Source: Diphasiastrum complanatum (lineage: Eukaryota > Streptophyta > Lycopodiopsida > Lycopodiales > Lycopodiaceae). Taken from it: DNA of 64,000 nucleotides. The stretch is from contig MU832034.1 of the NCBI GenBank assembly GCA_029204225.1, forward strand, positions 26,497-90,496. Direction: 5' to 3'. Of the stretch, positions 22,052-34,126 are shown piece after piece. Below the pieces are notes generated by a model that saw only the letters and a list, made by a program, of their open reading frames with translations, had not been told where the DNA came from and made no database searches. The number at the start of each line of letters is the position of its first letter. Position 1 is the stretch's first letter. A program made the position numbers and the translations under genes.

Positions 22052-22767
22052 GTTGAAGTGACCTGATCTTCTCTTTCAACCTGTTCCAATGCACAAAGCA
22101 CTCTCTTGAATGTCATCAAGAAGAAATCACAAAGATATGGAACCTCTCAAATCTCTTCTAGCACTTCTAACTAGAAAATCAACACATAGAATAGTGAAAT
22201 CTTGATCAACCTATGATCTATCCTCAATCTAATGATTCTTTCCACTTCCTAAGATTGAAACACACTCAAATGAAGTTCAGTAACCTCACAAACTAGAGAT
22301 CCAATCAAAATTAGGGTTTTGACAAAATCACAAAAAATCGAATATCTCAAATTCTACATGCAATTTCTAGAAACTTGGTATATCTTCTTGTAGACTCCAA
22401 TGAGACCTTCCTAATGCACCAAAAATCATCTAATTTTAGTAAGCCAAGTGTGAAATCAGAACTCACAAGATTGCAAGATAACACCAAGATAGTACACCAA
22501 TGAGTAGTAGAACCCAAAGAGAACCATGTATAATGATGAAATGAGAGATAGAAGAGAGAAGATGTGTCTCTCCACGAGTTACATCCTTTTATAGAGTTTC
22601 CAAACCCTATTTGGCCACTTGGCTTTCCTTCCAAAATGTAAACCCTACTATTTTTGGGTCTAGATTCAATGTACCATATAACCTCAAAAAGTTTATCTCT
22701 AAGTCTAAAATGAGTTTTGGCCTCTTATTGACAATTTACCAAAATGTGACTAAACTAGACTAAACTA
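22052..22767 (-). repeat. Leader and LTR remains of element D
   Basis: 22,052-22,440 matches the leader of element D' (25,235-25,660). From about 22,470 it matches the LTR of D' (AAGATTGCAAGAT, GAACCATGTATAA). About 430 bp carrying the primer-binding site is missing between the two, so element D lost its PBS. CTCTATAAAAGG at 22,585-22,596 (minus) is a good TATA box. The outer LTR end could not be fixed. Confidence 0.65.
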
Positions 22768-23079
22768 GTTGAAATCTCTCACAGTTACGTCTCTCACATC
22801 ATATAGTGAGTTCAGGATGTCCCAAACTTCTTTTGAACTTTCACCTATGTTTCCAATCTGTGTATCTGATATATTGAGGATAATAAGCGCGAAAGCTTCA
22901 CCATCCTTTAATGTCCACTATGAGTCTTCTGTGTCATCTTCAGATTTTACTTTTGTACATGTAACAACATCCCGTAACTCGTTGGCGATTAGCAAGGCCT
23001 TCATCTTAAATTTCCACAAACGGTAATTGGATCCATTCAGCTTGTCTGCGATAAGACCAGCTTTACTTTGAGAATCCAT
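22768..23079 (-). pseudogene. Copia gag N-terminal fragment (element F)
   Basis: Starts MDSQSKAGLIADKLNGSNYR (start 23,079) with WKFKMKALLIANELRDVV, a UBN2-type gag. One stop falls after DDTEDS, and it reads on to EVWDILNSLYDVRDVTVRD. It breaks off at 22,768 against the element D LTR. No other coding part of F remains. Confidence 0.75.
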
Positions 23080-23272
23080 CTGGAACTTAGTCTGTCGATT
23101 TTATCAATGATGCTAAGATGTAGAGACGCCAACAATAGGAAATCAATTCTCTAATACTGAACGGTTGAAAGAAATTGAAGAGTTTGATATCAATTTGATA
23201 TCGTGAAAGATATCATGTATTAGAGCTTTCGCTCTGATATCGAAATAGTATTAGGCCCTGATAGAGATCACT

Positions 23273-23284
23273 GCTCTGATACTA
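23273..23284 (-). promoter_or_regulatory. Primer-binding site of element F (one mismatch)
   Basis: Minus strand TAGTATCAGAGC, one change from TGGTATCAGAGC, directly adjoining the LTR. Confidence 0.7.
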
Positions 23285-24444
23285 TGTCGAAAATAGGTAG
23301 ATAATGGAATGCAAAAACTTCTTACTTCCAATGCATGACTACACCTATCAAAAATTGAACAAAGCAATAGTGATGAAAATCACATCCAATCTTTAGCAAC
23401 TAACTTTTGCTAGATACTAAGTGATTACGTTAAAGTATTGAATTCTCAAACAATTTCTATCAGTTACAAAAGCAATATAGAGATGCATGCATTCTGACAT
23501 ATACTAGACGCAATAAGAAATAGTATTGATTCTAAAAAACAAAATCAGATGCTAATGAGTGCAAAACAATAGCGGATAGAAATTGCGCACTCTAAGCTAT
23601 CTCTGAGTAACTAAAAAAAGTTTGATAATAAGCATCTCTGCTGATAAGCAGTAGCACAATAGCAACTCTAAAATCAATCTCTAAAAGACTAAGCTAGAAT
23701 GCTCAAGAGAGTTCAAGCTTGAAAGTTTGATAGAGAGTTAACTACAATACTTTCTGATTGTGAATGAACTGCTTGATGAGAGCATAGGAAGTGTCGTGTA
23801 ATAACACTCAACTTCTTCACAATTCACAATGTTGATTCGTTACTGAAAAGAGATGTGTGAACAGCTCAATTATACTAAGTAATTAGGTCGTCAAATGCGA
23901 TTGTCAGTTGGTTGGTGTCCGCTGGCATTCATCCAGTTCCTTCTCAGAAATTGATTGCTGATAAGCGGTGAAAATTGGTCGTAAACAGTCTGTCTGCATA
24001 AATGAACTAAATCTATTACTCTGCAAAAATGGACTAAAACTGTCACAGACAATAGTGTTGCAAAAAAGCGACAGTGTCGGCTTTTTGTGAAAAAGTGACA
24101 GTGTCTTAAAATCCCATTTTCTTAATATTGGGGTAGCTCCACAATTTGCCAGAGTCATTTCCTTAACATTTGAGGCACTTTGAAAAATGCAAAAAATGCG
24201 ACTCTGCAATTTTACTCGCAAATCCTGATAGGCGAAAAATGCGAAAAAGACGACACTGCAATTTTACACATAATTTTAGACAGACGACATTGTTTGGATT
24301 GTAGAGAGAGAAAATGCGACACTGTTGTCAAACTCCATGTATTTCCGTAGACTGTGTAAAAACACTTGTAGTTCTACAGTGGATAAACAATGGATGAGGA
24401 TTAAAACTGATTAGTCGATTAGTAAGAAGGAGAATAATCCAACA
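23285..24444 (-). repeat. 5' LTR of Copia element F
   Basis: About 1,160 bp between the PBS and TGTTGGATTATTC (minus start at 24,444). Its far end interrupts the gag of element D' at 24,445, so F inserted into D'. It contains AATGCGAAAAA words like those in the element 1/2 LTRs. Confidence 0.75.
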
Positions 24445-25234
24445 TCTTTATCTCTAAGCTTTTTCAAACATTCATTTGCAAAATGCTCTTTGATTCCACA
24501 ATTGAAGCATTTCAACTTAGACTTATCTTTATTTTTGCCAAAAGAGGAAGTCTCACCTTGATCTTGACCTTAAGACCACTTGCCTTTGCCCTTAAACTTG
24601 CCTTTGATGAACATAGCATCCTCTTCATAATGAGATGTCGATGTAGATCCACCTCCTCTTGATTGAAGTCTAAACTCCTCATTCACCAAGATCTCTTGCA
24701 AAATCACAATACTTGGGAAAGTTTTTTGAATGACAAAACTTTGAACAAGATTAGCATGATCATCCAACAAGCCATTAAGTATAACTTGAACAAGTTCTAC
24801 CTCCTTAATGCTTTCATCAATACATGCTAACTCATCATTAAATGCTTTAACCCTCAAAACAAAAGCATGAATACTCTCTTCCTTCTTTTGAAAACTTTGA
24901 AAGATTTGCCTCCTAAGAGTAAGCACTCTTGATGTAGACTTGGATTCATAAAGCTTCTTCAAAGCTTTCCAAGCCTCCAAAGATGATGTGCACTTACCAA
25001 TCTCCTTGAGAAGCTCATTGGTAACATTCATCTTAATCATGTGTAGAGCCTTTTGGCCCTGTTATCATACCTCATTTGATCTTGTTGAGTTGCTGGTCTC
25101 TCCTCCAAACTTGCAACAATCTCTATCAACTCATTTATCTCCAATAAGGACTCCATCCTCACCTTCCAAGTAGAATAGTTGATTGAGGTAAGCCTATCAT
25201 TTCCTTCTAACATGACTCCACCACTTGTAGTCAT
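24445..25234 (-). pseudogene. Copia gag fragment (element D')
   Basis: Starts MTTSGGVMLEGNDRLTS (25,234). It is nearly the same protein as the element D gag: YSTWKVRMESLLEINELIEI, EERPATQQ, LRRQIFQSFQKKEES, ELACIDESIKEVELVQVILN, YEEDAMFIKGKFKGKGK. A frameshift sits near 25,050. It is cut just past the zinc knuckle by the LTR of element F. Confidence 0.82.
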
Positions 25235-25824
25235 GTTGCAATGACCTGATCTTCTTCTTTCAACTTGTTCCAATGCGCAAAGCACTCTCTTTAATGTCAA
25301 CAAATGAACTCAAGAAGAACTCACAAAGATATGGAACCTCTCAAATCTCTTCTAGCACTTCTAACTAGAAAATCAACACATAGAATAATGAAATCTTGAT
25401 CAACCTATGATGTATCCTCAATCTAATGATTCTTGCCACTTCATAAAATTGAAACACACTCAAATGAAGTTCAGTAACCTCACAAACTAGAGATCCAATC
25501 AAAATTAGAGTTTTGACAAAATCACAAAAAATTGAATATCTCAAATTCTACATGCAATTTTTAAAAACTTGATATATCTTCTTGTAGCCTCCAATGAGAC
25601 CTTCCCAATGCAACAAAAATTGGCTAATTTCATTAAACCAAGTGTGAAATCGGAATTGATCAAGTATATAAACATATATTGAGTTTTGACCTACAAAAGG
25701 TCAATTCTACATATGCAAAAATGGAGATTTTTGAGTAGAAATCAATCTAGCATGCTCTAGCATTGGTAACTCCTCCAAATCTTTGATAAATGTGGTTGAT
25801 CCTTTCATAATCTGAAACACAAGA
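25235..25824 (-). other. Leader of element D'
   Basis: Non-coding leader between gag and PBS. The first 430 bp matches the leader of element D; the last 165 bp is missing in D. Confidence 0.6.
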
Positions 25825-25836
25825 GCTCTGATACCA
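25825..25836 (-). promoter_or_regulatory. Primer-binding site of element D'
   Basis: Perfect TGGTATCAGAGC on the minus strand, directly abutting the LTR end (TG at 25,837 on plus). Confidence 0.88.
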
Positions 25837-26239
25837 TGTGAAGGATTTCAGATCATTCAAGATCCAATCCATGTCCCTGATCTTTGGTTACAATAAGGAG
25901 CAGACCAACAATCTTGACAATGTAGAAAAATCAGCATCTACATACAAAATGAGATGGAAACTCTAAGAGATAATGATCAAACATGAACCAAAACATAAAA
26001 TATGGTTGTTGTCCATAAAATTACAGTACCCTACTATATTTTAAACATGGGAAACCAAAAATAACAAAATATGAGCATTCTACACACAAGATTGCAAGAT
26101 ATCATCAAGAGAGTGCACCAATTAGTAATAGGACCCAAAGAGAACCATGTATAAGCATGAAATGAGCGAGAAGAGAGGATATGTGTCTCTCACGAGTTTC
26201 CTCCTTTTATAACAGTTCCAAACCCTATTGGCCACTATT
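25837..26239 (-). repeat. LTR of element D', truncated
   Basis: Homologous to 22,470-22,620 (GAACCATGTATAA, GTGTCTCTC, CCTTTTATA, CCAAACCCTATTGGCCAC). It is cut at about 26,240 by plus-strand RNase H of element E. Confidence 0.7.
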
Positions 26240-27070
26240 TCAAATTCGATCCAGCAAACTGATTTTTATCAGTCAACAAAGATATCTAACCAACGTGCTG
26301 GAAAAGTATGGAATGGCAAACTGCAAACCAAGTCACTTTTCACTCGACCCTAGACTAAAGTTATCAAAGAAACAATCTCCTCAAATCGACTTAGAAAAAG
26401 AAAAAATGAACCGATATGTGTTTCACTCCATTATCGGCTCTACACAAGACCATAACTTGCATATTTGATCAATTCACTCAACCAGTTTCTATCGAATCTA
26501 GGTCTAGCCCATTGGAAAGCACTCACAAAGGTCATGATGTACGTCCAAGCAACCAAGAATCTCAGCATCTGTTATGGAGGCAGCCAATCTACAAATATTC
26601 TCGAAGGCTACACAGATGCAGATTGGGCAGGAGATATCGATACCAGAAGGTCGACTTCTGTATTTGTATTTTTATACAATCAAGGCCCAATTTCTTGGAA
26701 CAGCTGAAAGCAGACCTCAATGGCATTGTCATCAACCTAATCAGAATATATTGCTACCACAAAGGCTATCAAGGAGGAAATTGGCTAAGGCACCTACTAG
26801 TAGAAATTGATCTTGCACAATCACATCCAATGACCATTTTCTATGACAACCAAAGTACCATAGCTCTCTCTCTCAATCCGAGATTTCATTCTCGAAGCAA
26901 GCATATCGAAATCAGGTATCACTATTTAAGAGAGAAAGTGCAAAGCAAAGAAGTATCATTAGTCTACTGCAGGATAGAATTAATGGCGGCAGATTACTTC
27001 ACGAAGGCTTTATCTAAAGAGCAACATCTTAGATTCAAGGACATGTTAAATCTAAAGATCAAAGCTTTAT
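26240..27070 (+). pseudogene. Copia RT end-RNase H (element E)
   Basis: Begins in the RT connection (SQQRYLTNVLEKYGMANCKP) and continues LINSLNQFLSNLGLAHWKAL. RNase H shows YTDADWAGDIDTRRSTS (Asp), SEYIATTKA (Glu position, after a stop near 26,704) and FYDNQSTIALSLNPRFHSRS (Asp). It ends YFTKALSKEQHLRFKDMLNL with a normal stop at 27,070. Frame changes occur at about 26,460 and 26,710. It lies 10 bp before the PPT, so it is a true pol 3' end; everything upstream is lost. Confidence 0.85.
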
Positions 27071-27080
27071 AGGATCCACA

Positions 27081-27091
27081 TTAAGGGGGAG
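27081..27091 (+). promoter_or_regulatory. Polypurine tract of element E
   Basis: TTAAGGGGGAG, immediately before TGTTGGAATTTG, the LTR start. Confidence 0.8.
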
Positions 27092-27890
27092 TGTTGGAAT
27101 TTGATGCTCAGCCTCAAATCCATTCATTAATGAGCATTTTGAAAGTTGTACCAAAAACCCAAAAAAAGAAGGCTCGAATTTTGAGCAGAAGATTGAAAAA
27201 TTCAAGATCAATTTTTTAAAATTACCTTTTTTTTTTAATCGTTCTTGATGGGATTAAGTGAACCAGAAATAAAAAGAGAAAGATATGTAAAAAGGAAAAA
27301 ATGTCAAAGAAATGAGATGGCTGATAATCAATCGGATCAAATGCAATTGCAAGAGTTTCATATTTATCTAAGTAATAGGTAGGTGCAAGGAAAAGTGTGA
27401 GTAATTACAACTTTACTCGATGAGTAGTTTGTTGACAAGAGATTATTTCTGGTATGTTCCTATGTTGGAATTTGATGCTCAATCTCAAATCCATTCATTA
27501 ATGAGCATCTTGAAAGTTGTACAAAAAAACCCAAAAAAAGAAGGCTCAAATTTTGAGCAAAAGATCCAAAAATACAGGATCGAATTTTCTAAGATTTTTT
27601 GATACTGGATCAACTCGGAAAATCAATAATTTTTTGAGTTAGTGTATATTTTCGAGTCATTCTACATTTTTTGATACATTGTAAATTCCGATACTGTCGG
27701 TTAGAAATTTGATACGCGTTAACAGTCTGCCTACTTGTACATTCAAAAGCGATTGTAATAAATGAGGCATATAGCATTTAATGCTACTTAGATATTTAGT
27801 AAGTAGAAGATATTTTGTCATAGACAAATAAATTGTGGATCGGAAGTTAGTCAAGACTTAATTTTCATCAAAAATCTTCTTCTGTAGGCT
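27092..27890 (+). repeat. Element E LTR with doubled 5' end
   Basis: The LTR start TGTTGGAATTTGATGCTC occurs at 27,092 and again at 27,463. About 130 bp is closely repeated (both run through AATCCATTCATTAATGAGCA). The first copy ends in unrelated AT-rich sequence. The second continues to about 27,890, where integrase of another element starts. No PBS follows either copy. Confidence 0.7.
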
Positions 27891-27891
27891 C

Positions 27892-28480
27892 AAGATTGTA
27901 ACAGGCCTACCAAATTTGGATGACAAAGAAGAGTCTGGTTGCAAGGGATGCGTACTAGACAAGTTACAGAAGGAGAAGTTCAACAAAAAAGGGACAACAA
28001 GGGCAAAATAGGTGTTTGAGTTAGTGCACTCAGATGTATGTGGGCCAATGAAGGTAATGCCCATAGGTGGAGCTTTTTATTTTTTGACCTTCATTGATGA
28101 TTACTCATGAAATACTTGGAACTACACGATTGGAGAGAAGTCTACCACATTTGGATGTTTCAAGAGCTCAAAGCATTAGTGGAAAAGCAATCAGGTGCTA
28201 ATATTAAGGTATTTAAATCTTATCATTGTGGTGAGTATTGATCACAAGTTTGAATTTTGCAAGGAGCATGGCATTAAGTAGTAGTTTGCACAGGTTGATA
28301 CACTTCAACAAAACGGAGTAGCTGAGAAAGAATTGTAGCATTGTCAAGGCTGCTAGGGTGATGATGACACATTAAGAAATGCCAACATGCAAAAAATGAG
28401 ACTAAGTTATCTTTGGGCATGTAGTGGGTTTCTTTCCTAGCCTATCCTCAACCCAAGATCCAAGCAATCTAGCATCAAGG
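27892..28480 (+). pseudogene. Copia integrase fragment (element N)
   Basis: Reads VTGLPNLDDKEESGCKGCVL (end of the integrase zinc region), then [20 protein letters not shown] (first catalytic Asp) and [11 protein letters not shown]. The stop TGA stands where Arg is usual. The middle Asp region is decayed (HCGEY) and the Glu region reads LQQNGVAEKEL. No neighbouring pol domains remain. Confidence 0.75.
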
Positions 28481-28932
28481 AGATGAAGTAGTTGTCACGC
28501 GTAGGTTCGTTCCCATGAGAGCGATAGCATATCTCAGATTATAGCATGAATGGAAGATCTACATCTAACTCTAACATCCATTAACCCTAACCATTTAACA
28601 CTACAATCATTAACACTACGATCCACAACGAAAATAGCTTACTCTTTCTCTCTCTCCCTTTCTCTCTCACAAAAAGAATTAAAAATAACAGTCCCAATTA
28701 ACATTCAAATACAACAATTAGCAAAATTCAACAAAAGCATGAGAGACAGAGGAAAAGAGTTAGAGAGCAAGGACATTCACAAGTCCATTCCATAAGAGTA
28801 CCAATCTGCTTGTATTGAAATGAAGATTTGAACATGATTTCCAAACTCAAGTTTGGCACTATTTATAGTAGAGAGGAGGACCTTGGCCTCAAAATCCTAT
28901 TGGCCCATTTCTACCTCCTTAACTATTCAAAC
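28481..28932. other. No gene seen
   Basis: No coding frame. A CT-rich stretch lies at 28,642-28,670 and a CTATTTATAG palindrome near 28,859. It may be an LTR or 3' flank. Confidence 0.4.
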
Positions 28933-30488
28933 TTAAAAAAGAGTGGGAACCCATTCAAAATTGGAGGGAACCAATTTGAATTTGAAATTTGAAATTTGGT
29001 GGGAACGTTGCCTTGGGATCTGCAAACCCTCCAACAGTGTCCCCCACCAAAACTGGTGGCAATCCCACAACACCTCGCAAGATTTATTCACTTGGGGCTC
29101 TGGTTTAGCTCGCGTCATACCTTGATGAGATGGTACTACACCTTCTCCATGAATTCTAGACGCTCCATAATAAAATCGTATTTGTGTGGAAAAAAGCACT
29201 TATTTGCTCCGGCAATCCAATTTGAAGTGGTCCAAGCCAAAAATCTTGATTCACAAGTACCACCCAACATTCTTGCTTGATAATATAATATGGCGATTGG
29301 CAGCTAGTCGTGGACTTTATCTGATGCCATGGGAACATTCGGATTGAATGCCAAAGGAGGTAGGCAATCATCCCATTTGGTAGCAGTGGATGCCAACTTG
29401 GACAAAAAATCGGCAAGTATTATTGATTGTCGCACAATTGGATCTGGCGAATTTCGGTACTCAACACCATAAAATTGAAGTGCTCTATTAAAATCTACCG
29501 ATATCTGCCAATTGTAGATCTGGTGAATGATTGGCCAATTTGGGGTGTGGACACTAATTTGATCCAATGGCATGCCCAAATCTTTCCATTTATTGCGTTG
29601 TAGCATCGGTAAATAATAAGGATCTACCTGCAATTGGTGAGGGCTAGCAACATAGCTCGTAATGCGGATGTTGATGCAAAATTTTTTGGATCTGGTCCTC
29701 GATGGTGATCGGTTTTTGAAACAAAATTTTGGTCCCTGATGAAAATGGACCGGCTTCAGTAGCTTGAGAATTCGTTGGATCTGCGATTTCTGCCCCGTCC
29801 AATCCTGTATTCATGTCTCTCTAATCTTGGTGTTGAGGGGAGAATTGCGGCATCACAGGAACTGGAATCTGAGGCCTGGCTTCCAACACTTGAGAGGCTG
29901 CCTTTTCATAATCTTTGATGATTGCTTTTGCCTTGCCAAGCTCATGGTTGTCATACGTTTGAGTTTGTCAAATTTCTCTTGAAATCTTGCCAGTGAAGTA
30001 CGGTAGGTTTCAACTTTCCTGAACAAGTATCTGATTTTGTTTGGTCTGACTGGGCGATCAGGCACTTGTGTCTGCAAATAGAAATCATGTTCAAGACCGC
30101 GGTCGCATCCAATTCACGTTGAAGACATTCGCGTTCAAGCTCCGCTAGATCTAGTTGTCCTGCCAACAACAACACTTGTTGTTTTGAGTCCTGGATAGCT
30201 TTGTCCACTTGTTCTTGTGCCGTCGTTAGTGAATTTTGGGCTTCCCATATAGTCTTTGAGGCACTCAGCAGATTGGGTGGCCTTCTATAATCAGCTTCAG
30301 ACTTTGCCTCATGTTGTTTGGCAATCTTGAGCTCGCAGTTCAACTGAATAACCTTTTGGCTAATCAGTGTGTTTTCGGTCCCCAGCTCTGATATGCTCTT
30401 ATTCATATCCATTTTTTCATCAATCATGGTCTGGATCACCTGCGCAAGGTTTGAAACTAGACCTAGTGTGTCACCAGAATCCACGGTG
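28933..30488 (-). pseudogene. Unrecognised coiled-coil protein family, copy B (decayed)
   Basis: Minus strand, same order as copy A but strongly diverged. The coiled coil (30,488-29,880) includes NLAQVIQTMIDEKMDMNKSI, ELGTENTLISQKVIQLNCEL, YRTSLARFQEKFDKLKRM and LGKAKAIIKDYEKAASQVLE. The C-terminal block (29,633-29,160) includes LASTATKWDDCLPPLAF, which parallels LAPLATHWDHSLPPIRL of copy A, and LPIAILYYQARMLGGTCESR. The N-terminal block is absent because an LTR begins at 30,489. It contains frameshifts near 30,080 and 29,950 and stops at about 29,820 and 29,300. Function unknown. Confidence 0.6.
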
Positions 30489-31663
30489 TGAAGAAACATT
30501 TTGTTTCTAATGCCAAAGCTTTGCTAGCTTTCAATTTTGAACCTTTGACAAAAGGCGACACGACACAACACGACACAAAATCAGTCATGCTCCACGAACA
30601 GCCAACAAGATCAGCCAAGTGCCATGGGATGTAGATATCTGATATGATATCATGACATCATCAGAAGTGTTTTAGATCATGGCTAATTTGCCACTCTTGT
30701 AATTCACGAATTAGTTGTAGATGTTTAATCTTTCTGATCTATAAGTTGCAAGAACGCGACACGAAATTGTTTGCAGACTATATATCTTCTGGTTGATGCA
30801 TATGCAAGAAAGTCTAATGCTAGTAAGCAAGACAAGAATCAAAAGATGAAAATATTCTAAATACAGTCCGCCTGCATGTGAGACAATTTCTGTAATAGGA
30901 TCTGTAGATCCAAAAGTCCGCTAGTAAGCGAGACTCGAATTTGTGAGAGAACTGTATTTCTCTCACACCAACGCACTATGTGGATCTGTCACACTAGATA
31001 ATTTTGTAGCTGTTCACATTATTATTCTAGATGATTGTATGATCTTGAATGTAAATTTGTCTGCTACTATTCATGTGTCTGATTTGCTTGTCTATTTAAT
31101 TCCGCACCTTGGTTTGATCTTGTTGAATGTTACATTAATTTGTTAACGTAGATCGGCTGTGTCTGACTACTCTCTGAAGGATTGTAGGAGTGATACAACC
31201 GGCAGTGACCAACGATCACATCTGAATTCTTGACAAACTGATTTCATTCGCGAATCATTTCGCTTCATGTTTCGTTTCGCGATCACTTGGCTACAAGGAT
31301 AAATCAATTTTAGAGGCTCACCTAGGTTTTCGTTTCTTTTCGTCTCGTCTCGTTACTGAGCTTGATAGATCTTGTCGTGAATTATTTCGTTTCATTTTGT
31401 TTCGAATCGCAATCTATGCTTCCAGCATGAATTAATGTCAGAGTTCGTTTAAGTTTCGCTTCACTTCGTTTTGTTTCGTTTTAGTTTAGAATTCGTCTCG
31501 TTTTGTTTGGTTGTATTACAGAGCATGCTTGATCCAACTCGAACAGAAATAATTCGAGTGTCACAAATCGTTTGTGATTTAATTTTGTCAGTTTGTCACC
31601 AAAGTCTTGGCTAGAATTTGTGCATTTTCTGAGTGCATTACATTCTTTCTTTCTAGTTCATCA
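30489..31663 (+). repeat. 5' LTR of Copia element G
   Basis: TGAAGAAACATTTTG...TTCATCA, about 1,175 bp, followed by the PBS. It is homologous to the LTRs of elements A and H. It includes TTCGCGAATCATTTC (near 31,246) and many further TTCG words. It truncates the unrecognised coiled-coil copy B. Confidence 0.82.
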
Positions 31664-31664
31664 A

Positions 31665-31676
31665 TGGTATCAGAGC
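31665..31676 (+). promoter_or_regulatory. Primer-binding site of element G
   Basis: Perfect TGGTATCAGAGC, 1 bp after the LTR end. Confidence 0.9.
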
Positions 31677-31776
31677 CAAACTTGTCATAATTTGACATAG
31701 CCGAAGGCTATCAGATCAACGGGGCTAAAAAATTCAAACAATCAACCATCAACAAGTGTACATGAATTCAGAAGCA

Positions 31777-32800
31777 ATGGCTTCAATTAGCAGCATACAA
31801 GAGTCTCAGATCTGTACAGTTTTGGATTCTTCAAGATCTAACTTTCTAGCATAGAAAGTTAAGACCTCGCTAATACTAAAGGGTGAAGGTTTATTCCCTT
31901 GGGTAGATGGCACAGAGGAGATGCCTACAACATCAAGGAAAAGAGCTACGTGAATGGAGGTAGAAAAATGACAAGGCAGTAGTCTTGTTATCATCATCCA
32001 TCGAGGATAGTCTCACACTTGACTAGCTACACTCTCCAAGGCAAAGGAGATGTGGGATACACTGCTCACGAGATTTCAAGCGAATCATGCAATCAAATAA
32101 TGATGCTAGAAGATCAGCTGACGAACCTGCAGTGGGACGACAAAGATCTCACTTTCTTTATCAGGAAGATAAAAGATCTATTCCTGTCACTACACAACTT
32201 TGGAGCAGAAAATGCAGTGTCATCAGAGAAGCAACTCACTTACCTGTTGAGAGCCTTACCTAGATCTTTCCAAACAGCCTGAACCCTGCTTGCAAAAGAT
32301 CCTACAATGACCCTTGAAAAGGCAATTGTCGAGATTTAGAGAGGAAGTCGAGGCTAGAGAGCACCTTGATCACAAGGATGGTTCTAACCAAGCCCTCTAT
32401 GGCAACAAAGAAAAGACAAAGAAACAATTCAAGCCTAAGGGAGAATCGAATCAAAGGCAGGATCGTGATCAGCAAGCAGAGGGGATTAGCAAAGACAAGT
32501 GGAAGAACAAAGGGAGGTTGAAACAGCATAGTAGAGACAAGAAGACCTGCGTGAGAATGCAGATGCGATGGGCACACAGTTGATATGTGCTAGCTCAATC
32601 CAAAAATTGAGTGTATCCACTGTCACAAAAAGGGTCATGCAGCCATGGACTGTTGCCTGAACCCAAAAAACAAATCAACACAAAGCAGACAGGAGAACAG
32701 TAACAGTTTGTCCTATGTCGAGGTGCTTGAGAGCTTGAAAATGGGCGAAGAGAGATCGAACAGAAATTGTTCGACAGCCTACATTTGTGCAGATGTGTGT
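31777..32800 (+). pseudogene. Copia gag (element G), decayed
   Basis: The start MASISSIQESQICTVLDSSR is followed by LILKGEGLFPWVDGTEEMPT, matching the element H gag. A stop (FLA*KVK) and frameshifts near 31,950 break it. Then come NQIMMLEDQLTNLQWDDKDL, YLLRALPRSFQ and a Lys-rich tail. Two zinc-binding stretches are visible, the second a full CCHC knuckle (C-IH-C-HKKG-H-AAMD-C, about 32,618-32,660). Confidence 0.82.
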
Positions 32801-34126
32801 GCAGCGTCAGCACCTGACACACAGGAGGTGATCCTAGACTCAGGAGCTATCTCACACTTCGTGACATCAAGACAAATTATGTTTGATTTCCGAAGTGTTG
32901 ATCCATCAAGATTCATTGTTCTTGGAAATGGATCCAACCACCAAGTGAACGGTATTGGTTCACTGTGGCCCAACACAAATGGCAGAGACGAACGACTCGA
33001 AGACATTCTGTTCATGCCTACACTACAGCAAGACTTGCTTTTTGTGGCAAGGATAGTTGATGCAGGGATGTGTGTGACATTTTTTGATGAAGTATGCAAT
33101 GTTGTTGATGATAGTACCAGTACCCTGATCACTCAAGACAGAAGAAAAAGTAATCTTTTCACCTGAAGCTACGCCTGTCTGTAGATCAAGTGCATCAGAC
33201 TCATGCCAGACACTCTATGGCACAAGAGACTATGCCATATGAACTCAATGGCACTTTACTAAGCAAGCCATCATGGAGCAATAACAGGGGTCAACATCTC
33301 GAATGTGAACAATTCGACCACCTGTGATGCATGTCTGAAGGGTAAGATGTCATTTGTCAAAGACTCCTACAGAATGACTAAGATTCTAGAGTTAGTGCAT
33401 TCTGACATCTGTCGGCCTTTCAATGTGATCTCAGTAGGAGCCTTCATTGATGATTATAGTAAATTTCTCGGAGTGTATTTTATTCAGAATAAATCACAAG
33501 CACTTGAAAAATTCATAGAATATGTGAATTGGACAGAGAGATGCATTGGCAACAAAGTGAAGTAGATCAGACAGATCGAGGTGGCGAATACATCTCAAAT
33601 CGCTTCACTATCATTCACAGAAGGACTGCACCTTACACACCACAGCACAACGATGTTGCAAGAGGAAGCATAGGACCCTGATGGAAGCTGCCAGATGCAT
33701 GATGGCCTACTCGAAAGCTCCAAGAGTACTGTGGGTTGAAGCAGTAGCTATAGCTGCATACATCTAGAACAGGACATGGAAGTCTGGTGTCTTTCACGCG
33801 ACACCACCTAATTATGGTGGGGTAGAAAGCCCAACCTGTCTCACATCATGATCTTTGGTTGTGCAGCTTATGCACATATCCCTGATAAGCTTCGAAAGAA
33901 GCTTGATGAGAAAGCTGAACAGGGATATCTAGTAAGTTATGACAACAATTCGTCATACTATAGAGTCTACATGCCAGACACAAACACTGTGAAGACAATC
34001 AGAGATGTCAGGTTTAGTGAGAGCAAGACAATGGCCAATGTTGATCCTGTCAACTATGAGGTTCTTGAAAGGCAGTACTATGATCTGCCACCAGCGACAG
34101 AGGTTTGCATATGCATCTGCTTATGA
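32801..34126 (+). pseudogene. Copia protease-integrase (element G), decayed
   Basis: Protease VILDSGAISHFVTSRQ (Asp codon near 32,837), then ILFMPTLQQDLLFVARIVDA. A stop at 33,164 precedes the pre-integrase region (DTLWHKRLCHMNS). Integrase has LELVHSDICRPFNVISVGAF (Asp 1) and FIDDYSKF. The Asp 2/Glu region is frameshifted (33,560-33,830). The C-terminal block is MIFGCAAYAHIPDKLRKKLD and EQGYLVSYD. The end (YYDLPPATE) joins RT sequence directly, with the normal linker and RT start deleted. Confidence 0.82.
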
